A stretch of DNA of 64,000 nucleotides from a virus. The stretch is from positions 1 through 64,000 of the IMG/VR virus record IMGVR_UViG_3300020176_000013; one strand, written 5' to 3'. The notes under the pieces are model-generated. The model searched no databases and was not told where the DNA came from. It saw nothing but the letters and a program-made list of their open reading frames with translations. Shown piece by piece: positions 15,990 to 23,890 of the stretch (position 1 is the stretch's first letter; each line of letters starts with the position of its first letter). The position numbers and the translations under genes were made by a program.

Positions 15990-17649
15990 CCGAGTAGAAT
16001 TTAAAAACTTTGCCAGTTACGGAAATAGAACACAGGTCATTGAATTTAATAAAGATAAAAGTGATCTCTATTTAGTACTTGGCGGTAACGGTGCAGGTAA
16101 AAGTACATTAGCAAAAGTTATAACCTATTTATGTTACGGTAAGGTTGAAGGGGCTAACCTAAAAGATCTACCTAATAGAGTTAACGGTGCTCTTTGGGGT
16201 AAGATTTGGATGGAATCAAAAAATAACACGATTGAAATTGAAAGAGGTATTAATCCAGGAATATTTAATGTAAAGATAAATGGATCCGAATATGATGTTG
16301 CAGGAAAGAGTAATTTACAGGACTTCTTAGAAACAGAGATCTATGAAATCCCTTATCATGTATTTAAGAATGTAATTATTTTATCCGTTAACGACTTTAA
16401 GTCATTTATTACGATGTCACCTTATGATAAGAAAAGAATCATTGATAAGATATTTGGTTTTTCCATTATTAATGAAATGGCTGAGGCTGTAAAAGAACAA
16501 CGCCGAAGTATCATTGATGAAATTAGAACATATGAAGATGAAATCCGAACACTTAATGATTCTATTGATTCTGTCTTAGAAAAAATTGAACAATATGAAA
16601 AGGTAAGTAAGGATAAAGATGCTGAAAAGATTAAGTCTCTAAAAGAAAATCTTGTAACATTAAACGGCCAACGAAAAAAATTACTAGAGATAACACAAGA
16701 CACTAAAACCAAGTTGGAGTCTTTAGATACAGAATCTAGGAAAAAGAATAATCAAAAATCAAATCTTAATAACAAGATTAATACAGTTAAGAAGGAGCTT
16801 AAGCTTTACGAAAATAATACATGCCCTACATGTACCGCTCCTCTTAATTCTGATTTTCATTTAGATATTAAAAAAGAAAAGGAAGAAAAATTAGATACTC
16901 TCTTTTCTGAATGGAATGTAATTAAAGAAGAAGCTGAAAAGGCAGAAGCTGATTTAGTTGATCTTAGAGGTAAAGGTAGAAAAATACATGTTAAAGTCGG
17001 ACAGTTAGAAACACAGATGGAAGGTATTAAAGATAAACTAATTGAATTGGCGGATAAAGATGAGTCAGAGTCTTCTTCCCATCTAAAGCAATTAGTTAAA
17101 GAATTTACCGATAAGAAAAAAGATAAGAATCAAGGAAAATTAAAAAGTGAAGGAGAAGATTATTATCTTACTATCTTGGAAAATATTATGGGTGAGGATG
17201 GTATTAAGAACCTGGCGGTAAGATCCATTCTACCATCGTTCAATAATCATATTCTTTTAATGGGTCGTGAAATGGGAATACCTTTTGGTATCCGATTTAA
17301 TGAAAAGTTTTACTGCTCTCTCCATCATTTAGGAACTGAAATTAGTCCAAAGACGTTAAGTACAGGGGAAAAGAAAAAGGTTGACTTTGTAATTATTATG
17401 GCTTTAATGAAAATGATTAAAGTTAGGTTCCCATCGCTTAATATTCTGTTTTTGGATGAAATCTTCTCATCTATCGACTCGGATGGTGTATACCATATAA
17501 TTAACATACTTCATAATACAATTCAAGATATAGGCCTTAATACCTTTGTTATCAACCATACTGTATTACCAAGTGAATACTTTGATAAGAAGATAGAAAT
17601 TACTAAAGATGCAGGTTTTAGCGAATTTAACATTGAATCTATTGGATAA
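15979..17649 (+). CDS. 46: Recombination ATPase subunit gp46 (Rad50/SbcC-like)
   Basis: A 556-aa SMC-like ATPase: Walker A GGNGAGKST at 35-43, two coiled-coil arms flanking a zinc hook CPTC at residues 282-285, signature motif TLSTGEKKKVDFVI near 455 and Walker B LNILFLDEIFSSID near 485. The length matches T4 gp46 (560 aa). It partners with gp47, encoded immediately upstream with an 11-nt overlap. All catalytic motifs are present. Confidence 0.95.
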   Translation: MKINRVEFKNFASYGNRTQVIEFNKDKSDLYLVLGGNGAGKSTLAKVITYLCYGKVEGANLKDLPNRVNGALWGKIWMESKNNTIEIERGINPGIFNVKINGSEYDVAGKSNLQDFLETEIYEIPYHVFKNVIILSVNDFKSFITMSPYDKKRIIDKIFGFSIINEMAEAVKEQRRSIIDEIRTYEDEIRTLNDSIDSVLEKIEQYEKVSKDKDAEKIKSLKENLVTLNGQRKKLLEITQDTKTKLESLDTESRKKNNQKSNLNNKINTVKKELKLYENNTCPTCTAPLNSDFHLDIKKEKEEKLDTLFSEWNVIKEEAEKAEADLVDLRGKGRKIHVKVGQLETQMEGIKDKLIELADKDESESSSHLKQLVKEFTDKKKDKNQGKLKSEGEDYYLTILENIMGEDGIKNLAVRSILPSFNNHILLMGREMGIPFGIRFNEKFYCSLHHLGTEISPKTLSTGEKKKVDFVIIMALMKMIKVRFPSLNILFLDEIFSSIDSDGVYHIINILHNTIQDIGLNTFVINHTVLPSEYFDKKIEITKDAGFSEFNIESIG

Positions 17650-17674
17650 ATAAACTATAAATTAAATTCAGTGG

Positions 17675-18664
17675 ATGAGTGCCTATAATCAGGAATACAA
17701 CAAGGATAATACTATATTAAGATACTTAGTAGTATCAATGCTAGCAGAATTAAGTGAAAAGGTCTATTACTATAACCAGGTAGATGAAACTACTCTTAAA
17801 AAGATTAATGTACCTTTCTTCTATTCTATCTCTGGTAATGAAAGATTTCTTTTAGATAATTTTATGTTTGATGCGGAAGCCTCTGGTAAGGCCATAGGCG
17901 ATTATGAAGTAGTACCTAGAGGTATCTTACAGATGAATTCAATGTCTATTGATTCATCGGCCCAAACAAATAAATTCACGAGAGCCGAATTTGTAAGAGA
18001 GTGGGAAGGTGTTTTAAAAACATTTTCGCTGGAGACTAATTTCTTACCGGTGACTATGGGGTTTGGCGTAACATTAATATGTTCTAATAACCTAGAAATG
18101 CTAAAAATTACTGAAGCTGTCATGAGCAAGCTTTACAAAGGGACTCTTTTTAGTTGTGATTTAGGTATGATGAGAGTCCAGGCAAGCATGTCAGTACCAG
18201 AAGATTATTCACAGGATAGGTTATTTGAGTGGGGACTTAATGACAAAAAAGAATTTCAGGTTACTTTTGATATGGAATTAAGATCTTTTATGCCTGTTTT
18301 TGAAAATGGTATTTTATTGCCTGAAATAGATTTTATAACTAAAGAAGCAATAAAGAATAACCCGGATGCAAATGGCGTTGGACAATTTAGATGTGGGGCG
18401 GATGGGGATATAGGAATTTACTTTGGTGGTGTATTCCAGAAATTTGTGTTTACCGATGAAAATATTATTAAGGCGCCTGAACAATCGTTACAAAGCAATT
18501 TATCATATACAGATCCTAACAGTAAACAAACCGGTGGACCTTATGATGTTAGGGAAATAGATACTTCTAAAAAAGAAAAAGAAAGTGAATTAAGTAAAAG
18601 CTACAGAAATGCTAATGCTAGAATTAATTCAGATAATTCAGGATTAGGTTCAGTAGATAATTAA
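17675..18664 (+). CDS. 15: Tail sheath terminator/stabiliser, gp15-like
   Basis: A 329-aa protein whose N-terminal two thirds follow the T4 gp15 pattern: a basic-hydrophobic start TILRYLVVSMLAELSEKVYY, then INVPFFYSISGNERFLLDNF, a PRGILQMNSMSIDSSAQTNK segment, and an alternating-strand module ending KKEFQVTFDMELRSFMPVF, like gp15's VPI-Y, LPRINL and WSLTFEV-WMYPP segments. The C-terminal 80 residues are polar and probably disordered. gp15 closes the tail sheath/tube at the neck. The start at 17675 follows a GTG four bases upstream in another frame. The match is from memory of the T4 sequence, so moderate confidence. Confidence 0.55.
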   Translation: MSAYNQEYNKDNTILRYLVVSMLAELSEKVYYYNQVDETTLKKINVPFFYSISGNERFLLDNFMFDAEASGKAIGDYEVVPRGILQMNSMSIDSSAQTNKFTRAEFVREWEGVLKTFSLETNFLPVTMGFGVTLICSNNLEMLKITEAVMSKLYKGTLFSCDLGMMRVQASMSVPEDYSQDRLFEWGLNDKKEFQVTFDMELRSFMPVFENGILLPEIDFITKEAIKNNPDANGVGQFRCGADGDIGIYFGGVFQKFVFTDENIIKAPEQSLQSNLSYTDPNSKQTGGPYDVREIDTSKKEKESELSKSYRNANARINSDNSGLGSVDN

Positions 18665-18678
18665 CTCTAAGATCTTAG

Positions 18679-18688
18679 AATATATAAA
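18679..18688 (+). promoter_or_regulatory. Predicted late promoter
   Basis: AATATATAAA, 27 nt (first T of TATATAA to ATG) before the 654-aa structural gene. It also has AAC at 18663, 20 nt before its TATAAA, so it could serve both the middle and the late class. Confidence 0.55.
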
Positions 18689-18707
18689 ACAAATCAAATT
18701 CTATAAT

Positions 18708-20672
18708 ATGGAAAAAGTTATTAAAGAAGGACAAACTCAGGTTTACATGGATGGTGCAATTGAGCAACAGGCCGGAGTAAATACTGATGCACCTTACCTT
18801 AATACACCTAACCAGCAGTTAATTGACATTGTTGGTGTTTTGTTTGCCCAGAGTGGTAAAACTAAACTTGATGGTAGAAATGGTAAGGTTGTTGAAAGTG
18901 GTCCAATGACAGACTCACAAGTATTAGCTATCCTAGTTGGAATGGGAATTCCCCAACAATTAGGAATGAGTGCTATTAATGCCTTCAAAGGAAATCAAAT
19001 TACTGAAAACAATAATAAACAAAAAAATCATAACAAAATGAACTTTACACTTGCCGAACTGCATGAAAATGTTATGAAGAGCATTAATGCCTTAAACGAA
19101 ATGAACTCTGATCAATCCAGAGTTTCTTATTCTGCTAAAAATGCACTTAACATTTTAGAAGAATCTCTTAAGGCGTTTCCAATGAGATTTAAAAACGAGG
19201 AAACAGAAGTAATCAGTGAAGAAATTGAAAACAGTGTTAATCCTATGCTTAAGTTTAGCATTGCAAAACAACTTCACAGAGACCTTGCTTCTTCTGAATG
19301 GTTAAACCCAATTAAAGAATTAAGATCTTATATTGCTGGGGCTTATACAGATACTAAATGGTCTTTCAGAATTTCTGAAGCAATCGAAAGAACAAAAGGC
19401 CAAAGAGGTAAACTTTATGAAGGTCTTGTTAATGACTTAGAAGGTCTTCTTACTGAATCTTCTGATTCTATTAAGACTAAATTCTCTGCTATTGCTGCTA
19501 AGAACCCATGGTCTTTAGATTGTAAAGCCATTGTAAATGAAATGAAGGCAGAAGATAATAAGGCAATTGAAAATGGCGGTGGAGCTATTTCTACTATTCT
19601 TTCACCAGTATTGGAATCTGAAAATGGATTAACATTCCACCTACACGGTAAGAATTACATTTTTGATGGAAAGACAATTTCTGAAACTAAAGTTGAAGAT
19701 GCTAGATTCTTTGACGTATTGGAAGGTTTAGGAATGTTTAAAAATATGAACGGTACTTTAGTTACTTTCGGTGAAAGCGGTAAAACTTTAGAATACAACT
19801 TAACTGAAGGTACTCTTAAGCTTGGTAATGTTGATTTATCAAATTCAAGTATCATTGAAGTAAAAGAAGCATTAATGGTTAACAACTTCTTTGGTTACAG
19901 AAATCAATGGAAAATTAATAATGTATGTAAGTTCTTTGAATCTGTTGATCTTCTTGCTGAAATGGATAACTTTACAAACATTACATCAACTGAATTTACA
20001 AATCTTTTCTTAACACTTATTGGAGTACAGGAAGGTATCTATGTAAATAAGGTTAATTCTGCAATGCACTTAAATGAAATGGTATTAGTAGAATCTGCAA
20101 CTGAAACCGTTAAGTTAGTAAAAGAATTTATTAACTACGATGCTAGCCCAATTCTTTCTGAAAGACTTATTGCTGAAAATGATGAAGCTGCTAAAGTAGA
20201 AAAAGAAAGATCTGAGATTTCTGATAAGATTTCTTTCTTAGAAGAAAAGAAAGCTAAAGTTAAGGAAGCAATTAACAAGCTTGGTGAAACTGAAGAACTT
20301 ACTGAAGCAATGAATCTGTTGGAAGAAGAAATTTCTAAATTTGAAAAATCTTTACAAGAAACTTATGACAGAGTTGTATTAGGTGGAAATAAAGGTGATA
20401 AATCTAAAACTCATAAAGGTGAAGATTATGAGGAAGAGGATGAAAAGGACGAATCAGTAACAGAAAAAAAAAGTCGTAAAGAATACCTAGACGATGGATT
20501 CGTTGAGGCTGAGGTAAACAAAAGCGGAAACGGTCTTAGAAAAGGACAAGAAGTTTATGTAAGTGCTGAAGACTATACTTCTCTTGGTGATAGCGATTCA
20601 TTAGAATGTATAGATTACAAAACAGGTAAAACAACAATCTGCCCAAAAGGTCAACTTAACGTTAAGATCTAA
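18708..20672 (+). CDS. Large hypothetical virion-type protein
   Basis: 654 aa, not recognised. Residues 1-100 carry a short domain (NQQLIDIVGVLFAQSGKTKL, AILVGMGIPQQLGMSAINAF), followed by an Asn/Lys linker, a long helical domain (110-290), a strand-rich part (300-400, GLTFHLHGKNYIFDGKTI), a coiled coil near 500-555 (EISDKISFLEEKKAKVKEAI) and an acidic linker before a small C-terminal domain. It has its own promoter and a strong terminator directly after it, so it is a single-gene unit between gp15-like and gp55. Its size, late-type promoter and neighbours suggest an abundant virion or head-associated protein; this is inference. Confidence 0.7.
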   Translation: MEKVIKEGQTQVYMDGAIEQQAGVNTDAPYLNTPNQQLIDIVGVLFAQSGKTKLDGRNGKVVESGPMTDSQVLAILVGMGIPQQLGMSAINAFKGNQITENNNKQKNHNKMNFTLAELHENVMKSINALNEMNSDQSRVSYSAKNALNILEESLKAFPMRFKNEETEVISEEIENSVNPMLKFSIAKQLHRDLASSEWLNPIKELRSYIAGAYTDTKWSFRISEAIERTKGQRGKLYEGLVNDLEGLLTESSDSIKTKFSAIAAKNPWSLDCKAIVNEMKAEDNKAIENGGGAISTILSPVLESENGLTFHLHGKNYIFDGKTISETKVEDARFFDVLEGLGMFKNMNGTLVTFGESGKTLEYNLTEGTLKLGNVDLSNSSIIEVKEALMVNNFFGYRNQWKINNVCKFFESVDLLAEMDNFTNITSTEFTNLFLTLIGVQEGIYVNKVNSAMHLNEMVLVESATETVKLVKEFINYDASPILSERLIAENDEAAKVEKERSEISDKISFLEEKKAKVKEAINKLGETEELTEAMNLLEEEISKFEKSLQETYDRVVLGGNKGDKSKTHKGEDYEEEDEKDESVTEKKSRKEYLDDGFVEAEVNKSGNGLRKGQEVYVSAEDYTSLGDSDSLECIDYKTGKTTICPKGQLNVKI

Positions 20673-20687
20673 TCATACCCATAATCT

Positions 20688-20725
20688 AAAAGCCGGTAGT
20701 CAATAATAAACTATCGGCTTTTTTT
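20688..20725 (+). terminator. Intrinsic terminator before gp55
   Basis: AAAAGCCGGTAG (20688-20699), 11-nt loop, CTATCGGCTTTT, then a run of seven T to 20725. The stem has one G-T pair. The 3' arm carries AAC at 20709-20711, which is also the upstream element of the gp55 promoter. Confidence 0.85.
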
Positions 20726-20738
20726 GTATATAATAATA
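20709..20738 (+). promoter_or_regulatory. Predicted middle promoter, late sigma factor gp55
   Basis: AACTATCG at 20709 lies 20 nt before TATAATAATA at 20729; gp55 ATG at 20754. The upstream element is inside the terminator hairpin of the preceding gene, so readthrough and initiation may interfere. It groups with the clamp and uvsX promoters, which also have TATAATAATA. Confidence 0.55.
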
Positions 20739-20753
20739 AATAAAACACATGGG

Positions 20754-21119
20754 ATGGCTAGAAAAAGAAATTACCTAAATAATAGAGATCTGCTTGAAGA
20801 GATAAAAAAATCTAAAGAGCAAGATGAATTAACACCAAAGGCATTAGAATTCCTAATGCTATTAGCAGATAAATGTTCAAGAAAATTATCATATGCAAAT
20901 CCTGACGATAGGGATGATTGTATAGCTTATGCTTATATGGATCTTTACAGGTACTGGAGAAACTTTAATCCAGAGAAAAGTACTAATGCATTTGCATATT
21001 TTACTGAAATAGCAAAGAGAGGCTTTGCAAAGGGGTGGAATAAATTACATCCAAAGAAATATGCTGGAACTGTATCAATTAATGGAAGTGCAGACAGTGA
21101 CGGTATCTATACGATTTAA
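20754..21119 (+). CDS. 55: Late transcription sigma factor gp55
   Basis: A 121-aa sigma-region-2-like protein. The start is ATG 20754; an upstream TTG at 20724 falls inside the terminator/promoter and is rejected. NPDDRDDCIAYAYMDLYRYW (residues 49-68) and FNPEKSTNAFAYFTEIAKRG (71-90) match the conserved core of T4-like gp55. gp55 binds host RNA polymerase core and reads late promoters through the -10 element alone; here that should be the AATATATAA sites. It is short compared with T4 gp55 (185 aa), lacking C-terminal extensions. The next gene follows after 5 nt. Confidence 0.85.
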   Translation: MARKRNYLNNRDLLEEIKKSKEQDELTPKALEFLMLLADKCSRKLSYANPDDRDDCIAYAYMDLYRYWRNFNPEKSTNAFAYFTEIAKRGFAKGWNKLHPKKYAGTVSINGSADSDGIYTI

Positions 21120-21124
21120 ACTTA

Positions 21125-21601
21125 ATGAGTATAAAGAAAGTAAAACCAACTTCAAAGTCAGGATTTAAACAAGGATATTATAAACCTCATCATCCTAAAA
21201 AGTATATGGGACCAGGTCCTATTATCTATAGAAGTAGTTGGGAGAGAAAGTTTTGTCATTGGTGTGATCATAATGAAGATGTTATAAATTGGATATCTGA
21301 ACCTTTTTCTATAAAGTATTTTAATATCTTAGATAAAAAGTTTCATAATTATTATCCAGACTTTTATGTTAAAATGAATAAGAATGGTATCGTTGAAGAG
21401 TATGTGGTTGAAATTAAACCAAAAGCCCAGCTACAAAAACCAAAGGCACCAAAAAGAAAAACTGCAAAGGCTATGAAGAATTTCCAATACGGATATGAAA
21501 CTTATGTTAAAAACCTTTGTAAGACTGAAGCATTAAATAAAGCAGCTCAATTGAGAAACTTTAAAGTAATGCTATTAACCGAAGATTCAAAGTTATTCTA
21601 A
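21125..21601 (+). CDS. 4: Head completion protein gp4 (PD-(D/E)XK-like)
   Basis: 158 aa, close to T4 gp4 (about 150 aa). It has GYYKPHHPKKYMGPGPIIYR near the N-terminus, SSWERKFCHWCDHNEDVINW, and the nuclease-like core YYPDFYV followed by EEYVVEIKPKAQ, which matches the gp4 layout (YRSLWE..., YFPDFY, IEIKP). gp4 acts after packaging to make heads competent for tail joining. The gene overlaps the next start by one base (TAATG). Confidence 0.85.
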   Translation: MSIKKVKPTSKSGFKQGYYKPHHPKKYMGPGPIIYRSSWERKFCHWCDHNEDVINWISEPFSIKYFNILDKKFHNYYPDFYVKMNKNGIVEEYVVEIKPKAQLQKPKAPKRKTAKAMKNFQYGYETYVKNLCKTEALNKAAQLRNFKVMLLTEDSKLF

Positions 21602-22176
21602 TGGCAATAGTAGGATCATTTACTGAAGATTTGGATATTTACCTTGCAGAAAATAAAGGTCGTACTGGAGCATCTAAAGCATCTGCAAACGATTTATATA
21701 AAGTAGGTGTAAAAGATACTGGTGTTTTAGAAAACGGGAAAATGTATTGCTTTGAATATTTTACGCCTGACGAATTTTTCTATGATACTAACCCAATTGT
21801 TTTAGGACTAGGTAAAAGTATAGATAATCATCAGCTTGGGATAAATTTACATTATATTCCCTATGAAGCAAGAATACCATTTCTTACCGATGTAGTTAGA
21901 TCTTTTCAGAGTGTTATAGCTCAACAGCTAAAAGGTGCAACTGGGAATCCTAAATCACAAGGTAGTCTTAAAGAATTTACTTATGATAATTTAAAGTCTT
22001 CGTTGGCAAGAAAATACAATCTTACTTATGCAATAAGACAATACAGATTAGATAGAATCAGAAAACCTAAAGTATTAGGTTATGAAGATTGGTACATTGG
22101 TGCTGTTAATAACCAAAACAAATTTTTTGGAGGAAACATTAACGAGGCACAAGCATTATATTACAAGAATATATAA
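21601..22176 (+). CDS. Hypothetical T4-like structural protein
   Basis: 191 aa, no secure family name. It contains MYCFEYFTPDEFFYDTNPIV then GLGKSIDNHQLGINLHYIP, a Y-x-D-x-(N/F)P-x-x-L ... G-x-N-x-HY-(I/L)-P pattern that I recall in structural proteins of T4-like marine phages. In T4 the gene after gp4 is gp53 (baseplate wedge), but I see no convincing gp53 similarity. It ends in KNI-stop, and those last codons double as the late promoter of the portal gene. Confidence 0.65.
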   Translation: MAIVGSFTEDLDIYLAENKGRTGASKASANDLYKVGVKDTGVLENGKMYCFEYFTPDEFFYDTNPIVLGLGKSIDNHQLGINLHYIPYEARIPFLTDVVRSFQSVIAQQLKGATGNPKSQGSLKEFTYDNLKSSLARKYNLTYAIRQYRLDRIRKPKVLGYEDWYIGAVNNQNKFFGGNINEAQALYYKNI

Positions 22177-22177
22177 A
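22168..22177 (+). promoter_or_regulatory. Predicted late promoter, portal gp20
   Basis: AATATATAAA 25 nt before the portal ATG. The element overlaps the last codons AAT ATA TAA of the preceding gene. Confidence 0.7.
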
Positions 22178-22194
22178 CAATAAAAGATAATAAT

Positions 22195-23844
22195 ATGGCA
22201 GGTTTTACTGATAGAAGAGGACCATTAAGTACTGGTAATCCCGTTAGAAAAATTCTTAAGGATCTTTCTAATTTAGGTATGGCATATGATGATATGATCA
22301 TACGCAATTCTCGTGCTGTTGGTTTTACTGAAAATCAAATGGGTTATACATTTAACCCTATGGGCTCTGATTCTGATGATATGTATAGCGCATTTGCTGC
22401 ATTATCATTAACGGATACTTCAATGAAAAAGAATATCTCTATCTTTGATAAAGATTATGAAAGAAAGAGAGACCAACTTAGAGAATATGCAGTACAAGAT
22501 GAAATAGAAGATATCCTAGATGTAATAACCGATGAAGCAATTGTTTTTGATGAAAGTAATTATATGGCGTATGCAGACTTTCATGGTCATATTGCATCAT
22601 CCATTGAAGATGAAATTGGGGATATTTACAATAACATTTATAATTACTTTGGTTTTAACGATTCAGTATCTCCCTGGAATTATTTTAGAAAATGGTTAGT
22701 TGATGGGTTTCTTGCATTTGAAATAGTTTACAATGATAAGCAAACAGAGATTATTGGATTCAAAGAATTAGATCCTATCTCCTTAATGCCAGGTATTGAT
22801 ACTGATACTGGTAAAAAACAATGGGTACAATACAAAGGACAAGGCGCCAAAGAAAGAAAGCTTTGGGATTCTCAAATTATTTACCTTTCTTACTCTCAGG
22901 TTAATTCCCCTATGAGAATATCTTACGTTGAAAGATTAATAAGATCATTTAACCTTTTAAGAATTATGGAAACAACCAGAATTATATGGGCTGTTTCTAA
23001 TGCTTCCTTTAAGACTCAATTTATTATCCCGGTAGGTGGTAAATCTAAAACAAGAGCAAAACAATCATTGGCACAGTTAATGAATTCCTACAGAGAAGTT
23101 GTTGATTTTAACCAAGAAAGCGGCGAAATTGTTACAAATGGTAAACCAATGTTACCTTTTAATAAAGAATATTGGTTACCATCTAAAGATGGTGAATCAC
23201 CAGAAATAAGCACAATCGGTGGAGATGGTCCAGATTTAGGAGATACTGAATCTCTTAAGTATTTTGCTGATCGTTTAAAGTTAGCTTCTAAGATTCCTTT
23301 TTCTAGATTTGATAAAGAAGGTGGTAATACTTATGATATGGATGCCAGTGGTATGTTAAGAGATGAAATTAAGTTTTCTAAATTTATTAATAGATTAAGA
23401 TCAATTTGGCAAGAAATCTTAGTTAAGCCAGTATATCTTCAAATGTGTCTTAATCACCCAGAATTAAAAAATGATGTTTCTTTTAAATCTGGCTTAGGAC
23501 TTAATTTTGTTAAGGATAATGTATTTGAAGAAATGAAAGAAATGGAATTGCAAACCAAGAGAGTTGATTTCATTGGTAATCTGAAAACTCAATTAAGTAC
23601 AATGACAGCAGAAATGGAGGAAATTCCATACTTTGATTTAGGATTCCTTGTTAAGAGATATGGTGGATTTACTCGTGAGGATTTAAAGGCCAATGCAAGA
23701 GCTAAAGAAAGAGCCGATTTAGAGAAGGAAGGTTATAAAGAAGAGGATATTGAAAAGATCCTTTTAGGGGCCGATAAGGCTGATTTTAAACCAGAAAAGA
23801 AAGCAGATGGAATAGATGAAGATCCATTAGCCGGCTTTGGATAA
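22195..23844 (+). CDS. 20: Portal vertex protein gp20
   Basis: 549 aa (T4 gp20 is 524). Recognisable blocks: AVQDEIEDILDVITDEAIVF near residue 100, ISYVERLIRSFNLLRIMETT near 245, TKSR-like lysine-rich wing, KPMLPFNKEYWLPSKDG near 320, STIGGDGPDLGDTESLKYF and LKLASKIPFSRF, which follow the T4 order YWLQRRDGKA...LPGADN...LRVPLSR. It forms the dodecameric ring for DNA entry and the head-tail joint. The C-terminus is acidic and helical. It is followed by the prohead protease, the same relative order as in T4 (20-21-22-23). Confidence 0.92.
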   Translation: MAGFTDRRGPLSTGNPVRKILKDLSNLGMAYDDMIIRNSRAVGFTENQMGYTFNPMGSDSDDMYSAFAALSLTDTSMKKNISIFDKDYERKRDQLREYAVQDEIEDILDVITDEAIVFDESNYMAYADFHGHIASSIEDEIGDIYNNIYNYFGFNDSVSPWNYFRKWLVDGFLAFEIVYNDKQTEIIGFKELDPISLMPGIDTDTGKKQWVQYKGQGAKERKLWDSQIIYLSYSQVNSPMRISYVERLIRSFNLLRIMETTRIIWAVSNASFKTQFIIPVGGKSKTRAKQSLAQLMNSYREVVDFNQESGEIVTNGKPMLPFNKEYWLPSKDGESPEISTIGGDGPDLGDTESLKYFADRLKLASKIPFSRFDKEGGNTYDMDASGMLRDEIKFSKFINRLRSIWQEILVKPVYLQMCLNHPELKNDVSFKSGLGLNFVKDNVFEEMKEMELQTKRVDFIGNLKTQLSTMTAEMEEIPYFDLGFLVKRYGGFTREDLKANARAKERADLEKEGYKEEDIEKILLGADKADFKPEKKADGIDEDPLAGFG

Positions 23845-23862
23845 AAAGTTTACAAAGATTGT

Positions 23863-23872
23863 AATATATAAA
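23863..23872 (+). promoter_or_regulatory. Predicted late promoter, prohead protease
   Basis: AATATATAAA 26 nt before the ATG at 23891, inside the 46-nt gap after the portal gene. Confidence 0.7.
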
Positions 23873-23890
23873 TCAAATAACTAGTAGAAA

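Noticed and set aside
20724-20753. TTG start adding ten residues to gp55
   Set aside because: These bases belong to the terminator T-run and the promoter; ATG 20754 has the right spacing.
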